Origin: Saccoglossus kowalevskii
Lineage: Eukaryota; Hemichordata; Enteropneusta; Harrimaniidae
NCBI RefSeq assembly: GCF_000003605.2
Contig: NW_003108579.1
Coordinates: 945,558-992,578 of the forward strand
Reading direction: 5' to 3'
DNA length: 47,021 nt
Numbering within the stretch: position 1 is the stretch's first letter; every line of letters starts with the position of its first letter. Positions 1 to 13,691 of this stretch are shown here, in pieces. The notes below the pieces were generated by a model. The model ran no database searches, was not told where the DNA came from, and worked only from the letters and a program-made list of their open reading frames with translations. The translations under genes were made by a program, and so were the position numbers.

Positions 1-1320
1 AAGATACGAGTTCAATAATGAGATACGACGTTGTGTTGTTTTCTATTCAGACAGAAGCATTATGAAATAAAGTAGGGCATTATGAAATAAACCAAATTAT
101 GTTGTAGTAAAAAGTCAATAAGCCGTACATAAGAAGAAACTATTGAGGGGTAATTGGGCAATTATTTATTTTGACACGTTTTATTAATGCAAAGTAATTG
201 TTGTTTTGAATTCATTCTAAGTTTACGAATGCGCACGATGAGCGATGATGAGAAAAATAGCGGTGCGCAATATGAGAAAGTAAATCTATGGTTGTGGTCT
301 GCGCGGATTTTATTGCGATGGCGAGTCGAATGAATCACTGCTCACAAGTGCATATGATTACATAAAATATTGCAATCATTGATTTATAACAAAACTGAAT
401 TTACCCATTAAGGAAAAAAGTGTTTTCATAATGTATCATTCACCCTTAACTAATGTGTGTGTATCAGGAAAAAAATCTTATCACTGGAAAAAAATAAGCA
501 AGCAACAAATGGATTTTTCTTCAGCGTGTTGGAACATTCATTCAACTCGTGTACATTGTTAGCTAGGAGTGCCTTATTTCACCCACCCACCAGTTTTATT
601 ACTGGTTCACATTTTAGAAAGTCCGTGAACCGTTCCTACTGCTAGTTTGTCTACAATTCCGTATTCGAACTAATCAATTGAGCACGACATAAATTGACAC
701 AGTGATTCCTATATGTAACACTCGGATGTATTAATGTATACGCCATGATCAATTCGTGGTTTATCTGGATGTGGCAGTATCTTATTAAATATTTTTTTCA
801 GGTGGCTGAACAGGTATTTCTTTCACTTGACCGCACCATCTGTCTCAAATTTGTTCACTTCGATTTTACATTCTGTAGGTAACTCAACAACAATACATCA
901 CTATAATCATTTGATTTTCACATGTCATTAACTATTTCTGTCGGTTATATTGTTCATGGGTTAATCCCATTGTAAATGGTTCCGTTTGTAACCGCGTAAT
1001 GCATTTTCGTAATTTGATTTCGGGTATTTTGAAGCATAAATGTCCGTGATTAGAATTGTAGAAAATATTCATGCCTACATATACATTATATACGAACCAA
1101 AATATGCACAGTGATAATTTTGATTTCGGTAATTTTAAGTAACTCAACACTAGCGCGTCGCATGGGTCCCTAATATATTTATATATATATATATATAGAT
1201 CTATATTTTGCGGTAGATCTTCTCGTGAGGGGAAATATAGAGCAATATGGAGTTGGTTATTACAAAATACGACTAGAAGTGTATTTTTTAATAACAAATA
1301 AAAAATAAGAATGAATGATT

Positions 1321-1757
1321 GAGCGTAAAGTAAGTGATTAAAATATCAAAAGCACTCGGATATTACATCGTTGTACAAGGCTAAGATGTCCAATAATTAT
1401 GCCTATATTTACATCTACCTAAGGCTTGTTGTGTACTAACGATAGTATAACAGTTCTTTGATCAGTAAGCGTAACGCACGTAATTAAAATATCAAAAACG
1501 CTCGGATATTGTTGTACTAAATTATTCGATAATTATGTTCATATTGACACGTATCATTTCGCGTTGACAATAGTTTTGCTGGCCGATATATGTGATCGTT
1601 CATTGATCATTGAGCGTGAGGTAAATGATTAAAATACCAAAAGAACAGGAATATTATATTGTTGTACATGACTAAACTGTCCAATGATTATGGCTATATT
1701 GACACATAATGCTTGCTGCGCGTTGATAAGTCTTACTGTTCTTAATTAATTAGCGAT
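1321..1757 (+). repeat. Three diverged tandem copies of a ~145 bp unit
   Basis: Three successive units begin near 1321, 1467 and 1612. Each opens with a GAGCGT-like stretch, then GATTAAAATA(T/C)CAAAA, then a CTCGGATATT-like stretch, TTGTTGTAC, a CCAATAATTATG-like block, and a CTTGTTG/CGCGTTGA segment. Units 1 and 2 are most alike; unit 3 has more substitutions. No coding frame is kept across the units. It looks like an old minisatellite or a short array of a dispersed repeat. Confidence 0.75.
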
Positions 1758-4700
1758 AAATGAAATTGTTCCTTAGTCTTCGCTATCGGACATATCTGGT
1801 GACACATCCACGAAGTGTTTGAAAAGGTGCTATGAATATAGCATAGTTCAGTCAATATGTAGACCTAAGACCATTTGGTGATCTACTACTTTGATCACTC
1901 TATATTTGTATATCACACGCATCCGTCCCACAGCTTAGCGTACGCTGAATCGAAAACCTTAATATTCGTTGAATTCTCTGAGCGCGTGTCCAGGACTTTG
2001 AATCATGTCTAGTATCCACAGTGTTACACAGTAATGGAAAAGAATAGAAGTGATACATATAATATTTAGAAAATTGTAGTAGGTAATCAAAGTCTTTGAC
2101 AATAGTTCAATATATCCAGGCGTTTTTGGCAATTACCGATTTTTAGTTCAACATCTGAAAAAAAGGAGGGCAATTGTCCGAAACGTCTGGTGATAATATA
2201 TGAATACTAAGGACTACGACTACCTACAACTATATATAAGATTGCCGTTCTTTGAGAACAGTGATTATGGAATATGTTTTTCTGGAGCCATCAATGTACG
2301 CATTGATACTAATCATTGGGGGGAGGGACGAAGCCCGTGTCACTTTTATATACAGACAAAAAATAATTTAGGGTTGATCCTTATAGTTCCATAGTATGTA
2401 AATAGACGTAATCATCCACTTCGTATGAGCTGTATTTGGGCACGTATATATGTAAATGCCGCTCTAGTTGGGGAATAGTATATTTGTAAGAAATATGTGC
2501 AAGCAAAAGCGTCACGTTTTTGATCTATACGATTTTGCCGTTATGCAGATTTATTTGAGTTGAACGTATAAGTATGTGACAGTACTTGTTTTTCTAAAAT
2601 GTTAAAGGCAAGTATTGTTTAAGCATACTAACACTGAACCAGCACATCACAGGGAATTCGCATTAGAGACACCCAGTAACAAAATACTAGTATAAAAGGA
2701 AATATTTAACTTGTTCAATATATAATTATCAGTGTTTTGGGGAATTAATTCACTAGAGAAACGAAATTCTCCTTTGAAACATGTAAATGATAAATGAGAT
2801 CTTAACAGTTATCTCTACTCATAAAAACAAGATAATGTGTTCAAGACTTGTCTGAGATGTACGTACTGCTTTGAAATCTGATATTATGTTAGAAGTGCTC
2901 GACTTATTCACCTGAATCACACAAGTGATAATATTATGTACGCAAAACAAGTAATGATAATCTTCTGCCCGTGCTATAAATAATTAAGAATTACGGCTAT
3001 ATATGTACGTGGGTCTTAATTTAGAATTTTCTATCTAGGTCGACTCTCTTTTACTTCAATATCGTGGTGGCAGGTATTTCGTTCTCACACTCGCCATGTT
3101 TGTATACAACGTGCCAATAAAAAGATAAAAAACACTGTAGCGTCACTCCCTGTATGGCCGTGTCAATCAAGCGTTCAAGGTGTCGTCATACGACTTTGAA
3201 ATACATTTTTGTCATCGGATAATTATATTATTTATGCTGCGTTGAACTATTTATTCGTTATTTTTACAAATGGTGTGCTTGAATGTTGAATATAGGTGTG
3301 ATCTATATAATATATAATAAATGGTAATAAGTTATCGTGGTCTTTGGTAATTATTCAATTATTCATTATGGCCAGACGACTCGAGCAGATAGCAGATTTT
3401 TCTACATTTTGTGATGATGTTGTTCATACTCAAAACTGATCAAACGCTGCATGCATATTGTTTATTTAATTTTCTACCTGGCATTCTACGATCGGCTGAG
3501 AATATGTCAAGATACGGCTGCAAAATTTGCTGCAAAAAAACACATATTTACCATTAACTGAAATATTTTATTTGACAAAAAATAACGATTTTCAAATATC
3601 ATTACTTATTATTTTAGTAGAATGTTCTTGTACACCAAATTGAAATGTATTATTCAATGTAATGAATCATCAACTATAAAGTGTCCAACTGACTTCCGAC
3701 CAAAAGAGCGTATATGTGCGTCTTCCCTGAATCCTAGTCCTGGTGGAAATACCATCCTTGCCTTCCGGCGCCCTTAAATCAATGAACCATGTATGTTAAA
3801 AGATTGATGTCGCGCCGTTAAAATACCCACTAGCATGCATTAGTATGACGTGTGTTTCAGGTTTGAGAAATTAACATTTAAACATTAAACACTCGTATCC
3901 AAGGGGTACACCCACGAAAAATATCCAAATACGTTACTGCTGATGTTATGTCAGACGAAACTTAACTAAAATACCTATTCCAAAAAAGTCAGAATCAAAA
4001 TTGTTAAATAAATGTTTAATCTGCAGCATTCTTTGCAAAGAATATTTGTTGCCAAGCGTCATAGTTCGTTCGGAGTCTATGCTAGATTATTTGAAACTCG
4101 CCTCCAGGATATTCTCGTTTTTAACATATTCAATAACATACTTAATACTAATGATTATACAAGTTAAATAAAACCAGTGTTAAAAAAAGATTAGTGGTGA
4201 TCGAAGTCTACATTGTTGTGAATTTGAATGCCTTCAAACATAGTGATATTAATATAGTGTGTTTTTTTCATATTCGATAATACAAACTTGCAATAATAAA
4301 TATGTAAATATTGAAGGTTCAGAGTTTAAAAGTCATCTGGAGTTGAACATAACAGTAAGGGACTGACCCGCCACATGATCGATTGTGCAACAGAATGAAA
4401 TTATCTACCCGCGATTCATTCACATGGGAACCTCGGATGTAAAGTCCATGTGTTATCGCATTCGAGCGAACCTTGGTAACGCCGGTACAGAGCAATAAAT
4501 GGCCACACACATATTTCATATATATGGATTATGTAGCAAAATAATTATATTTAATCCATCTAGTGTTTCTCGGCCAATCAGAATACTGCACTATATACAC
4601 TGTCTTACGAATCTGATTTTCTTACGTCGCACACACGACGGGAATGGGACATACACTTTGCCTTTCGAAACGTACGAAACATAACGTCATTCATTTGCTT

Positions 4701-5109
4701 TTGGTCTATGCACGGTTTCGCGTTAGATTTATCAGTTGATTATTCTGCAGTTCTTGCATATGGGGTCCAGCTGCTGCAATATCAATATACATATACATAC
4801 GCCACAATAATTACATAAAACGTCCCTTATATACGCGTGCTCTGATTCATACATTTTGTAATTAATTTCTTTGACTTGTATAGCATATTCCATTTAAAAT
4901 TAGGGCATGGTCCAATTTTCCGCAGAATGCTTGTATGGGTTTTAAGTAAAAACCTATTAAAGAATTCCTCTCTAGACACAATATCCCGGTCTGCGACCTC
5001 GACATTTTATCTCAGGTCGCACTTAATTTCTCAGAAAAAGGTCCTCATACTCGGGCTTTATCCTATTTGCTATGCACACAATAAATAAACAAATATCAAC
5101 CAGTTAAAT

Positions 5110-5225
5110 TATCAATTGATTGATAATTGATTAATAATTTGATAATTTGAATTGATAATAATTAATAAATAATTTGATAATAATTTGATAATTGATAATA
5201 ATTGATAAATAATTTGAATGATAAT
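5110..5225 (+). repeat. Low-complexity TTGATAAT / AATTTGATAA tract
   Basis: About 115 bases made of near-repeats of TTGATAAT, AATTTGATAA and TAATAAATAA. It is purely AT-rich, has no ORF, and its period varies from 8 to 14 bases. Confidence 0.7.
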
Positions 5226-6145
5226 GTAACTAATAGTTAAATCATCAATCAACCAGTTTGTAACCGCAGCATAATGCAATAAGGTCGGCGTTTATAACTT
5301 ATACATGTACATTTCATGACAAGTATTCAAGTGTTGTTACAAGACGATCAAATTGCATTGACGTAATTCAATGTATAGTTCATCTTATTTATACGCAAAT
5401 AGAATATAATCTGCATCATTACCAAATACTAGCGATTCTCAATTATTATAGTCTTTTATATTCATCAATAATAAACTCCTAATAATACTCATAGTAATGG
5501 CTACAATTGAGTATGATTAATCTACAACTTGATTAAATACACCCTGCGGTATTGTTGCTTCGGCTGATAATACCATATTATTTACCGGAACAAGAGAAGC
5601 AGTATATTAACATTCAGAATAATCAACAAATTCAATATTATTCCGGCATACATTTGAAAATAATAAACTCGGAATATTTTAATTACCTGCATGAAGATAT
5701 TTGTTAATTATAATAATATATATTTATATTTCCCCAAATAAATTCACTTTGTCGGCACGTCGAGTGAAATGACTCGATGAGATTAGATACACGATTAGTA
5801 CCATCGTTTTAAATGCGATAGTCTACACTGTTCAATTTACTACCGGCGTTTACAACTTCTGATTACCCAATCTACATTGGAAGCCGAGAAGTGTCAGTTT
5901 TCAAGAAAAATGTTGAATGTCAAATTCCATGTTAGTCAAGAAATGACATGACATGCACAATTCATTATATAGACATACTGCAACCGTGCGTAAAACTACT
6001 ACATTTAACAGTGAACTACATTACAATAATATAGAAATGATTGTTTGGTTCTCATAATTAAAATATTCACAATTATTGGTATTTTGAAACACAGTAGTAT
6101 TAATTCTTGGTGTCTTTTTATCTGTATACACATATTTAAAATATA

Positions 6146-6148
<3 letters not shown>

Positions 6149-6181
<33 letters not shown>
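6149..6181 (+). repeat. (AT)n microsatellite
   Basis: About sixteen uninterrupted AT dinucleotides. Confidence 0.9.
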
Positions 6182-6183
<2 letters not shown>

Positions 6184-6204
6184 AACAGGGGTGTACAAGC
6201 CTAT

Positions 6205-6335
6205 GAACATGCAAATACAAATGGTACAAACACAAGTCATGCAACTGCACGCAAATACACGCAAAAATTAATACAAATGTACGCATAAATTCATGCAGAT
6301 ATATGAACAAAAGCATGCAAATGGACGAACAAATT
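6205..6335 (+). repeat. Degenerate ATGCAAAT / ACGCAAAT repeat block
   Basis: The sequence repeatedly shows CATGCAAAT, CACGCAAAT, TACGCATAAAT and CATGCAGAT at irregular 12-30 base intervals. Two are perfect ATGCAAAT octamers, near 6209 and 6314. This looks like a decayed tandem repeat. The octamer is the consensus for POU-domain proteins, but function is only conjecture. Confidence 0.45.
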
Positions 6336-7139
6336 GATACACTGTGACAATTTCAACAGTTTTGAGATATATAAACGCGCATCTGGTGCATATTTGGTGA
6401 TATAACAAAATAATCTCAATATAGTCCTTATGCTGAGACATCGACAATACACTTTTCCAGGGCCACATATAATTCAACCACCTTACAAGTATTGCGATTG
6501 AGTGATTTTGATCAAAATTCCTGCGTGTTCACGAAAAAAAGGTTTCTATCTAATTACATGATACCTTCGTATCGATTGTGTGAACAGATGTACAAACGCG
6601 CAAGTCCATGCTAGTCCGATTAAAATTAATGTGTATTCACACCGCTCTGATAGTAATATACATACATGATAGTTAAAACTACGTTAATTAAACTGTAGAT
6701 GCTGACTGTAAACAAATATCGCTGTGTAGCTATGCCATTGCATTTGGCTTGTAACATTATAATATTAAGCAAAAATTTAATTTAAAAACGGATATACGCT
6801 ATATATACACGAGACACGTGTTTATTAGTGAGATGTGAATAGAAACTACCCGACCCTGAGACGCATCGCTAAAAATCAATATTAACTGGCTGACATTGGT
6901 ACAAATAAAATCAATATAATTGCTCTTGTCGGAAGCTTGGCGTGACATATGTCTGGCAAATAAGTGTTTCATGTAACAGAATTTTCCCCGGATTTAATGT
7001 CACACGTTTACACGAGCATGTTTTCTCGAAACAGCCTATACCATATCTACGCCTGGTACGTGTGTCATTTCTGCGTGATAACGTCTACGTTATTAATATT
7101 CACAGTTTCTATTTACAATCGTATTTATTTACCCACTAG

Positions 7140-7277
7140 TGCGACGCCGGCGTTGGGATGAAAAGCTTCTTCGAACTACTTTACGAGAAACCGACAAAGA
7201 TCGTGTTACTTGGCGCTGCATGTTCGATTGTGAGTCAGCCAGTGGCCGCTACCGCCCAGCATTGGAATCTAGTACAG
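7140..7277 (+). CDS. GABBR2-like: GABA-B receptor exon a (ligand domain, lobe 1)
   Basis: Encodes 46 residues in phase 0, starting CDAGVGMKSFFELLYE and ending QHWNLVQ. The stretch KIVLLGAACSIVS is the loop that binds agonist in subunit 1, and WNLVQ is a family hallmark. The acceptor is CCCACTAG, the donor GTATGT. The internal ATG at 7158 is not the start: homology continues upstream of it to the acceptor. Confidence 0.92.
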
Positions 7278-10200
7278 GTATGTATAGTTTAGTAAGAGTA
7301 AAAACTCGTGACAGTAAAGCCAGTGTGGATATTGCATATAGTTAATGAAAGGTACAAGTTTACTCTGGCAATATGCGCAAATCAATGTGCAGCAACAGGA
7401 TGAGCCAGGGAAATCGGAGACGCTGCTATTCAGGCTATGTGGTACTTTATCAGTGATATAGCTGCAGACATGTATGATTCCTTTGAACGACCTGTCGTAA
7501 TATAATATAATCTTGTAATTGGAGAATTGTCCACGATATAGTTTTTGCGCTAATAAACATACCCGTCTTTAATTTTACAACTGGTAATAATTGTCTTCAA
7601 ATTTATTCACTCAGGCTATATCCCTAATTATATTGATGTAGAAGGAGCTATTGGTCGGATAATATCATCATTTCGATTATTAAGTCTAATGAGACAGCCT
7701 AGCTATCATAATCATACAGTATTTAATGTGTTGTCTACATGTGCAACATATATACATTTGGTTGCTCGGGATAAATTGAGTTTGTTTTATTTTCTCAACT
7801 TTAGCTGTTTTCTCGACCTGCGTTCCACATTGTACAGTGATGAACAAACTACGTATGACGTAGCTTCATCCCCGAGAATGCAGTCTTTCTACATCAGTAG
7901 GCTGGATAATAGTCTAAACCATAGGTTCAAAAAACAGCTAGATGAAAGCATGGTATTTGGCACAATTATACTTGAGCTGAATACTTTCAAAGGTGGATTC
8001 AATGGATATAGCATATTTCTCAGCAACTGTTGTTTAAAAAACCCATTCACTCTAGCAACGATCCATTCAAGCATATGTAATTCATTCGGAAATGATAACG
8101 CTATATGTTTTCATCTACACAATCTGACATGTTTGAAGACAGTTTATGTGAATATTAAACAGTAATTGTTCGTTGCTAGGCATATCACTTAATATCAATT
8201 GACAAACAATAACATATTTAGTTTCTTAGTAACTTATTTTCCATAAGCCTCAGTCTCTTTAGACACTGGTACACTGTGCAATTCATAGAAGGCTCCAGTG
8301 AGTTTCTCGTTCGTCTCCCACACTTTTCACGCAGTCTTCTTTGGACAAACTGGGATAAAGTGTTGCAGCCCGTGAAAACATGGAAAACCGGAAGTATCAA
8401 TGATTTTTGTGGGCACTAACAATGTGTGCTTACAAATTGGTAAAAATGTTTTACTAGACAACAAGGCAGGTAACTTTAAAAATCTGCCTGCTACGTATCG
8501 CTACATTTGATTCAATCAGTCTCACAGCAGTGACTTTCATTCAAGTCTGAAAACTTATATTCACGATTCATATTCTGGTTATTATCCACTTAAATTCAGT
8601 TCCCACGCTGGGACAATTTTCCGTATACTTTTGGTTTTATCAGACACCCTATTCGTCTCTTTGAAGTAACATTTTGTTTTTTGCTTCGTTGCTTGAGGCT
8701 CAATTCCTAAAACAACGACTTAACATTTTCAAAAAACAGTTTAAAAACAGTCTGAAAAGGTTAAGTCAATTGAAACTCTCGCACATTGTTCAAATCACGC
8801 ATAGTGTGAGAGTTCGCTAAGTCACGCATTGTTCATGGATATTTGTTGCTTATACTTGTACATGTTGCATGTGTTAAATCGGTCGCATCAGACCTCTAGG
8901 TACATAATTGAAAACAATCGTAAATTCATAGACATTTTCTGATTTTCGTAAAAAGTAATTTTTTTTTTCAAAAAATCTACCCGACCACAAGGCTAGTAAC
9001 TTAATATTTTCACCAGCCCGACTAAATAGTTACCCATACCGGGCGTACTGCCACACAGTAATCACAGCAACTGATAGTTTTCTCATGAGCTGGGATAGTT
9101 CTTACAACTTCCGAATGCAATATATCCAGAGGTCTATCTCTCCTAGCTGCTGTACAGTTGCTAGTGCTAGCACAATTATATCAGTGTCAATTGAACACTG
9201 ATCTTACAAAAGCCTTGTATGATGGCATCTGTAACATGCACCATGATCCCGAAGTCAGCTTCTTGATGACTGCAGGGAATAATGCTGGATATGTATTGTA
9301 TAGATATACAGAATACATTGGAACCAACTGTACAACAAGAGGGTTCTCTAGTGATGCACTTGATATCAATTTATCATTCAGAATTTTCGACAACTATATC
9401 TCGTTGCTATTCGCACAAAAAAAATGCTGCCAGTTGTTTTGGTATGGCTTTGTATACCTCAATACGCCTACATTGGTTAGGAACCATATCACGCTATCTC
9501 TGGTCTGTGCCTTTGGAATCAAGTATTGATCCCAGACAATATCTACTCATTGAGCCTTGGTTTGTTCTTTTGTGATGTGTGGGACAAATACAGTGCAGTT
9601 GCCAAATGTCTTGCATTCTCCAGGTCTAAGAATGTCCACGAGGACTCACACAATGCTCACATCCATAGTGAGAAATAAATGATGGAAATCGATGATTGTC
9701 TAGCATGCAACTTACAGTCCTGCAACGAGAAAGGATTCACTTTTGATGAGAATTATTTGTGTCCCTGATTTCTTTAACTTTTCCTTCATCGCACCATTAT
9801 TTTGCTCGTGAACTGACATTTAGATAACGGGTGATAATGGGAATAATGGGTGTGGTTGGGAAGAATCAAAGAGTGAATACATATAGTCAATGTATCTTTG
9901 TAATCAGGATCAAACCACATCACATTCATTGAACACATAAATGCCAAGGCAAGCAGTTCAACCAATCGAATCCCTTCCAGCCATTGACCCAGGATTTTGT
10001 AGGATCTTCATGTGGAATCCAACCAAAAGGATTACAAATTTGACCAGTAGAGTTGTCGTGTTGTAGAGCTGCCTGAATAACAACAAAGCAGCATTGACAA
10101 ACAGAGACAACTTGGCTTTAATCAATGGTAAAAGGTTTGATTCTGCCATTCAACCGGCATGGTATGCTGCTCATGATATGTAAGACTCACGAGAATGTTC

Positions 10201-13200
10201 AACTCCATGCAGCTAACATTCTCAACAGGGCTAAACCAGTCTTCCAGATCATTTACTAAAAGTTAGTAGATTTTCACCTGACTGTTCTTGTCAAACGATC
10301 CTGAGAATGTTACCATTTGTGTAAAAATGTCATGTCAGATTGAGTAATTTGAGCCCTCACGATCCTCTGTTTATCTCGATGAACTATGGCGCATATTATG
10401 ACGCGACAGCCACGACACTTTAAAAATGTTAATAATGTTGTAAGATTATTATAAGATAATCCCCTTTTTGTTTCACAGTTATCCTATGCATCTGCCTCTG
10501 ATACTCTGTCTAACACAGACAGATTTAAATACTTTTTCCGAATATTTCCGACCGACTCTGGTCTCAACGCTCCCAGAATTGAGCTGTTATTACAGTATGG
10601 ATGGAGAAGAGTAGCAACCATACACCAGACAGAAGATTTGTTTGCAAGGGTATGTCAGACTCTTCTACGGATCTACTTTCCAGTTATCGTAATTCATAAT
10701 CTATCACCATGGTCTACGGTATTGAGTTCCCGAATAAACATTCTACGAGCAATACACACCGTATACACCAATCAAGCGACCCCGAAACCACGACATTTCC
10801 TATACTTATAATAAACCACATACAACTTATATCTATGGACAGGGAACTGACTTACTGATAAGTGGTCTTGAAGACAAGGGAATAAAACTGCTCACATCAG
10901 AAAGCGTGGAACCTGGCAGTGTGCCAACAAATCAACTTTCAAACATCAAAGTAAGTTCCGTTTAAGTGTAATTTGACATGCCTTATGTTGGGTGGCGGGG
11001 GTGGGGTGGGGTGTGGAGGGGGGTAACGACATGTTCAGTTGATATATGTGTCGCGATTGCTATCCGTATGTATAATGAATTTGTTGTTTGCTATTGTGGT
11101 TACAGAAGAAAGATGGGCGGATAATTTTAGTCAGTATGTACGAAGACCAAGCTAGATTATTGTTTTGCGAGGTAAACATTTACATTTACTTTCACTGTTT
11201 TAACGGAATTGATGCAATTTTAAAGGAATGTTAGTTTTCAGCACTCGAACACAAATAATTACAAATGATCCCACTGGGAAAATGCGTGCAAACATGACGA
11301 TTAGTCAAGAAACTGTTCATTTGAATCGCGCTTTTTAGTGTCAAAGCGCTTCGATGGTGTAAGTGGGTGAAATGGCGGATGTTCAAATTATGAATAACAT
11401 GTTCATCCGTGGTCGTTCATTTGATGTCTCTGATGAATGTTTTTGGAGTAATTTTATTATATTTACACAATTTCCACATTGTCGATTTGCACGACACTGA
11501 CTTTACCACTTATAATAGCCACAGTGCTCTATAAAGTACATCTCAGCAAATAAATAAATAAATAATGCGCATAAATTTGCATATATTACAGGCTTACAAA
11601 CAAGGCTTATACGGCCAAAAGTACGTTTATTTACTTCCTGGTTGGTATACTGACGGTTGGTGGATAGTATCCGATCATAATATTGACTGTACGGTTGATC
11701 AGATGAAGGAGGCTATTGAGGGTTACATAAGCGTTGAATCTTTGCTGTTGAGTCGAGACGATGACGTCACAGTGTCAGGTTTGGTGAGTGCATGATAATT
11801 ATAACTGATTTCAGGCCACACCTGGTAGTTCACTGTCACTGTCATACTGAAACTAGCTATGATAAAAACTTTATTGCAAACAAATTTATTATTCTAAATT
11901 AACCCTTCAGATGTCAATTGTTCTGCATTATATTGAAACGCGGACTGAAGTAGCATTTGAACTGTAAAACATTTCATTAATGTTGTAACGATTCAAGCTA
12001 CATTTTACTCTAACCACGAGGAGTTGGAACAAGGTAAGTGAAATTTGTTGAAAACAAGTCAAAACTGAAATATCTGTTCTTTCCTACTCCCAACTCTCAT
12101 CGCGGAGTCCATTACGTCTATGTGACCTTCCTTGGCTGCTGTGATATTATGTACATTTTAATTCTGGATTACTCATCGTAGATGACCCCTGTTACTATGA
12201 AATTACATGTGTTAATTCATAGTAATGTAGGTCATCTATGATGTGTAACCAAAGATTGAATAAATTCAGCAAGATTTGTAAATCTATAACGTAATAAAAT
12301 CCAAATAATCTGTTGATCACCTTGGTTGCACAAGTACAAGGTACTCTGTGATAAGTGTCGGGAGTTAGAAAAATAAAAGACAAGTGTTTGTCTAGATTTC
12401 TTGAGTCGTTCCCTCGTGCCCTAACGTAATATTGTATTATTTTTAGACACCGCTTGAATATCTAGACGCATATAACACGCTGACAAATGGTTCCGACCTT
12501 TCGGCAGAAGCGTTTGCATCGTATGGGTATGACGCAACTTGGGTATTAGCACTGATGTTCCACAAAGTCGCTATACAACTTGAGAGGAGCGGGTCGAGCG
12601 TGCGAATTGAAGACTTCGATTACGACAACACGAATGGCTTAAGAGAACTATTCATAGACGCTCTGAATTCAACAAATTTTCTCGGCGTTACTGTAAGTAT
12701 AATTATTTTAGATATTAGTAAACAATTCTCCGTAACAACTTACGCCCAATCGAATAATCAGTTAAACAATAAGACACACGTCCGTCCTTAGGTCAAACAT
12801 CGGTACATGAAAAACAGAGTTTGGTCTAGCGTTAACAATTATATCTCATTTATTATATTTCGACGATACCGTAACTTATATTGATAACCTTATTATTATA
12901 CATCTTTTCCTCCCAGGAATACATCATTGAAATGCCAAAATCCCAAACGTTTAGAACAGATTTAGCGAACCTCTTTGTGTGGGTCCGGTCAAACCCTGTG
13001 GGCAGCCATGTTTTTTTATCATTAGGGGACGCTTACGAGCGTAATCATTCCATATTTTAAATTCACATTTCCTAATATGGTACGATGAAAATACCTCGTA
13101 AAATACCGCACAATTACGGCACGCTGTAACCAATGGCGTTACGGTGACAGATGTTTAATAATATTAATACATGTAACCAACACATATATCTGTCATTATT

Positions 13201-13619
13201 TTGTAGGTTTGGATTTTTAGTGGGAAAATTGCTTCTGAGAAAGTACGCGCAGCGGAGATGACAAAATTAAGCACCGAATGGAATTCAACTCAGTGTTGAA
13301 TCCCAAACACACTGAAGTAGTTGAAATATAATAGTTCTTTTTGAAATTAAAAATTAATTAATTATGGCAAAATATTTCTGACGAAATATTCAATTTTTTT
13401 TATCAAGGTGAAGTCCCCGTAGAAATAGATATTTAGGTCAGTATTGCATGTTTCACCCTTATCAGCATGGATTTCATTATATTCTACTGCTATCTCTCTA
13501 GGGGCCGATATCATTCAATGAAAACGGTGACAGATTTGGAATTACTAAAATTGAGCAACTTAGAGGTGAGTTATAGGTCAGCATTGTCAAATGATTCCAG
13601 CTGTTAAAGCGATATCTCT

Positions 13620-13691
<72 letters not shown>

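Larger units (their letters stand above)
1..7139. other. AT-rich non-coding DNA upstream of the GABA-B exons
   Basis: No open frame here resembles a known protein; the longest frames are short and rich in Ile, Tyr and Leu, as expected from AT-rich DNA. I looked for the missing N-terminal GABA-B exon, which should end in phase 0 just before the Cys-Asp pair that opens the first visible exon, and did not find it. The region could be upstream intron or 5' flank. It contains the repeats listed separately. Confidence 0.6.

Noticed and set aside
4085-4130. 'PGY'-containing stretch as the missing N-terminal receptor exon
   Set aside because: A stop follows within a few codons, no donor in phase 0 is present, and the surrounding residues do not match the family.
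7689-8165. 158-codon plus-strand frame in the first long receptor intron
   Set aside because: No family resemblance, AT-driven composition, and it abuts an antisense transposon relic; likely random or TE debris.
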